A DNA stretch of 8,492 nucleotides, taken from Pseudomonadota bacterium. GTDB taxonomy: Bacteria; Pseudomonadota; Alphaproteobacteria; Rhizobiales; Rhizobiaceae. This document shows positions 6,529 to 8,492 of this stretch, one piece after another. The stretch spans positions 1 through 8,492 of the forward strand of contig JAEYXI010000342.1 of NCBI GenBank assembly GCA_023428515.1. The letters are read 5' to 3'. Below the pieces are notes generated by a model, which saw only the letters and a program-made list of their open reading frames with translations, did not search any database and was not told the origin of the DNA. The translations under genes were made by a program, and so were the position numbers. Numbering within the stretch: position 1 is the stretch's first letter; every line of letters starts with the position of its first letter.

Positions 6529-7298
6529 GCCGCGTCAGGACCGAGGTGAAGGGATATATCCTCGAGATCACGCTCGATCACGCTCCCGCCAATGCGATAG
6601 ACCAGAAGGCGAGCCGGGATCTCGACGCCGCGCTGACACGGCTAAACGAGGACCCGTCGCTGCGGGTGGGTATCGTCACCGGCGCCGGCGAACGGATGTT
6701 TTCCGCCGGGTGGGACCTGAAAGCGGTCGCCGCTGGGGACGATGGCGACGATTTCGGGCCGCACGGTTTCATGTCGCTGAACCGCCACGACCTCATCAAG
6801 CCGGTGATCTGCGCGGTTAACGGGCTGGCGGTTGGCGGTGGTTTTGAGTTCGCTCTCTTCGCCACCCTGGTCATTGCGGTGCCAGAAGCCGAATTCGGAC
6901 TGCCGGAGCTGCAGCGCGGCTTCATCCCGGAAGCGGGTGGCCTCTGGCGCGCCCATCGCCGCCTGCCGGTCAACGTTGCTTCCGAACTCCTGCTGACTGG
7001 CCGCCGGCTGACTGCGGAGGAGGGGCTTCGCCACGGTTTCATCAACCGGATCGTTGCACGTGAAGAGCTGATGCAGACCGCACACGACATGGCCGCCCAG
7101 ATCGTTGCTGGTGCGCCGCTGGCCGTAGCGGCGCTCCTGGAGGTGACGCGCGAAGTCGAGAGCCTCTCCGATCGCGCGGCCTTCGAGCGGCTTTATGCCG
7201 GCCTGCCGTGGCGTGATCGGCTGCGCACCTCCGAGGACTACCGGGAGGGCCCACGGGCCTTTGCGGAAAAACGCGCTCCCCGCTGGACAGGAAAGTAA
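6525..7298 (+). CDS. Enoyl-CoA hydratase/isomerase (crotonase family)
   Basis: This 257-residue crotonase-fold protein begins at the ATG overlapping the previous stop. The oxyanion-hole segments are SAGWDLK (60-66) and NGLAVGGGFEFA (99-110). Both glutamates used by mitochondrial enoyl-CoA hydratase are present, Glu108 in GGGFE and Glu128 in FGLPE, spaced exactly 20 apart as in the rat enzyme. A true hydratase activity giving (3S)-hydroxyacyl-CoA is therefore possible. The segment GFIPEAGGLWRA (132-143) is closer to the carnitinyl-CoA-type subgroup (IVPDSGG) than to the common GxIPGAGGTQRL, so the acyl group may be non-standard. The protein ends with the usual helical region and PRWTGK, seen in crotonases of that group. 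It is cytosolic and lies between the two acyl-CoA dehydrogenase genes. Isomerase or dehydratase activity cannot be excluded. Confidence 0.92.
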   Translation: MSRVRTEVKGYILEITLDHAPANAIDQKASRDLDAALTRLNEDPSLRVGIVTGAGERMFSAGWDLKAVAAGDDGDDFGPHGFMSLNRHDLIKPVICAVNGLAVGGGFEFALFATLVIAVPEAEFGLPELQRGFIPEAGGLWRAHRRLPVNVASELLLTGRRLTAEEGLRHGFINRIVAREELMQTAHDMAAQIVAGAPLAVAALLEVTREVESLSDRAAFERLYAGLPWRDRLRTSEDYREGPRAFAEKRAPRWTGK

Positions 7299-7299
7299 G

Positions 7300-8442
7300 A
7301 TGGATTTTGAGATTTCGGACGAACAGCGGCTGATGCGGGATAATCTCCGGGCGTTTTTGACCCGCGAATGCCCGATCGAGTATGTTCGCGAGTGCGACGA
7401 GCAGGAGCGCTTCCCGATCGAGCTCTACGAGAAGCTCGCCGCGGAGGGATGGCTGGGCCTGCCGATCCCGGAAGAATATGGCGGCATGGGCGGAAGCTGC
7501 ACCGATCTGGCCGTGTTCCTCCAGGAACTGGCCTATCATTTCGAGGCGGCGGCGAACCTCTACTATACGACGATCGTGATCGCGACAGACGCGCTGGTCC
7601 ATTTTGCCAGCGAGGAGCAGAAGCACGAGTTGCTGCCGAAGCTCGCACGCGGAGAAATCCGCTTCGCGCTATCGCTGTCGGAACCGAATTCCGGCTCGGA
7701 CGCCGCCTCGCTGCGCACCCGCGCAGTGCTCGAGGGCGACGAATGGGTCATCAATGGCCAGAAGATGTTCTGCTCGGCGGCACAGATCGCTGACTACGTC
7801 CTGCTGATGGCCCGTTCGGACGTAGAGGCGCCCAAGCACAAGGGCATCACCATGTTCTTGTTGCCGGCGAAGACGAAGGGCGTAGAGATCAGGCGACTCA
7901 AGAAGCTCGGTCTCAAACCCATGGACCTGAACGAGATATTCCTTACCGATGTGCGGCTGCCGAAGGACGCGATCATCGGCGACGTCAACAAGGGCTGGAC
8001 CAACGTCCTCAAGACGCTCGACTATGAGCGCTGCTGCCTGTCGGCGGTCAATGTCGGCGCGGCGCAGAAGGTGCTGGACTATATCCTCAACTACACCGGC
8101 GAGCGCGAGCAGTTCGGGCAGAAGATCAACAGCTTCCAACTGACGCGCGCCAAGCTTGCCGACATCGACATGGAGATCGAAGCCGCGCGGCTGCTGCTCT
8201 ACCGTTCGGCCAACCTGGTCGACCGCGGAATCCCGAACAACAAGGAAAGCGCCACCGCGAACCTCTATTCGTCCGAGACCTATGTCCGTGCGGCGCTCAA
8301 TGGAATGCGGATGATGGGCGGCTGGGGCTACCTGATGGAATATGACATGCAGCGCCATTTCCGCGATTCGAAGCTGGCGGAAATCGGCGGAGGCACCTCG
8401 GAGATTCTGCGCATCATCATCTCGCGTGAACTGACGAAATGA
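7300..8442 (+). CDS. Acyl-CoA dehydrogenase 2 (isovaleryl-type catalytic Glu)
   Basis: This is a full-length 380-residue acyl-CoA dehydrogenase starting MDFEISDEQRLMRDNLRAFL, one base after the crotonase stop, with an AGGAAAG ribosome site. LSLSEPNSGSDAASL (124-138) is the FAD/substrate loop, REQFGQKINSFQ (269-280) the flavin-contact segment, and GGWGYLMEYDMQRHFRDSK (340-358) the C-terminal helix region. At the classical catalytic position the motif is IGGGTSEI (362-369), with Gly364 in place of Glu. Glu243 in LDYER instead matches the catalytic Glu of isovaleryl-CoA and long-chain dehydrogenases (LDLER). It should thus be active, with a different active-site geometry from dehydrogenase 1. 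It may act on a branched or bulky acyl-CoA, or later in the same route. Its stop overlaps the next gene by ATGA. Confidence 0.92.
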   Translation: MDFEISDEQRLMRDNLRAFLTRECPIEYVRECDEQERFPIELYEKLAAEGWLGLPIPEEYGGMGGSCTDLAVFLQELAYHFEAAANLYYTTIVIATDALVHFASEEQKHELLPKLARGEIRFALSLSEPNSGSDAASLRTRAVLEGDEWVINGQKMFCSAAQIADYVLLMARSDVEAPKHKGITMFLLPAKTKGVEIRRLKKLGLKPMDLNEIFLTDVRLPKDAIIGDVNKGWTNVLKTLDYERCCLSAVNVGAAQKVLDYILNYTGEREQFGQKINSFQLTRAKLADIDMEIEAARLLLYRSANLVDRGIPNNKESATANLYSSETYVRAALNGMRMMGGWGYLMEYDMQRHFRDSKLAEIGGGTSEILRIIISRELTK

Positions 8443-8492
8443 GCGGCGCGCCCGATTCTCGGCCCAAGCTGCGGATCAGCACCCGCGCCGTC
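8439..8492 (+). CDS. Start of the next operon gene, cut by window edge
   Basis: Eighteen codons are visible, reading MSGAPDSRPKLRISTRAV, starting at an ATG that overlaps the previous stop by 4 bp. This is the same ATGA coupling as at other junctions, so the gene is very likely the next member of the operon. Too little is present to name a family. Confidence 0.6.
   Translation, partial: MSGAPDSRPKLRISTRAV

Noticed and set aside
7669..8358. 229-codon minus-strand open frame opposite acyl-CoA dehydrogenase 2
   Set aside because: It has no recognisable product and lies wholly within a clear plus-strand gene.
6525..8442. DMSP demethylation genes (DmdC/DmdD) as the identity of the dehydrogenase-crotonase pair
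   Set aside because: A sulfur substrate made this tempting, but DmdC is a much longer acyl-CoA dehydrogenase (about 590 residues) than either protein here, and no DmdA or DmdB is visible.
1..8492. RNA genes, insertion sequences, CRISPR arrays, attachment sites, rho-independent terminators
   Set aside because: I found no tRNA-like fold, no transposase, no regularly spaced repeats and no GC stem followed by a T-run in the gene-free stretches.

Overview
This is a GC-rich, densely packed catabolic locus from a proteobacterium. Gene content (IclR regulator, paired acyl-CoA dehydrogenases, crotonase, MaoC hydratase, SDR) and codon style suggest an alphaproteobacterium, possibly of the Sphingomonadales. 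The taxon is inferred from style only; no rRNA or other marker is present.

The left part (1-5206) is entirely minus strand. Read in the direction of transcription it holds a rhodanese-like sulfurtransferase (5206-4796), an IclR-family regulator (4694-3954), and then a tightly coupled trio. The trio is a two-hotdog MaoC/hydratase-2 protein (3808-2948), a BisC/DMSO-reductase-type molybdopterin enzyme (2951-669), and a short-chain dehydrogenase (672 to beyond the left edge). Both junctions inside the trio are 4-bp ATGA overlaps.

The right part (from about 5341) is entirely plus strand and diverges from the rhodanese gene. It holds acyl-CoA dehydrogenase 1, a crotonase, acyl-CoA dehydrogenase 2, and the first 18 codons of a further gene. 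Junctions are ATGA, a 1-bp gap, and ATGA. About 130-165 bp between 5206 and the dehydrogenase start form the divergent control region.

Taken together, the locus can supply two acyl-CoA oxidations, two enoyl-CoA hydrations of opposite expected stereochemistry, and one alcohol oxidation. This is most of a beta-oxidation-like route for a specific acyl-CoA. No thiolase, CoA ligase or transporter is visible. The unusual part is a cytoplasmic S-/N-oxide-reductase-type molybdoenzyme translationally coupled into the pathway, with a rhodanese nearby. This suggests, as inference only, a substrate carrying a sulfoxide, thioether or N-oxide group, such as the side chain of a sulfur-containing acid. Repeated sequence motifs in the three gene-free control regions suggest common control, probably by the local IclR protein.
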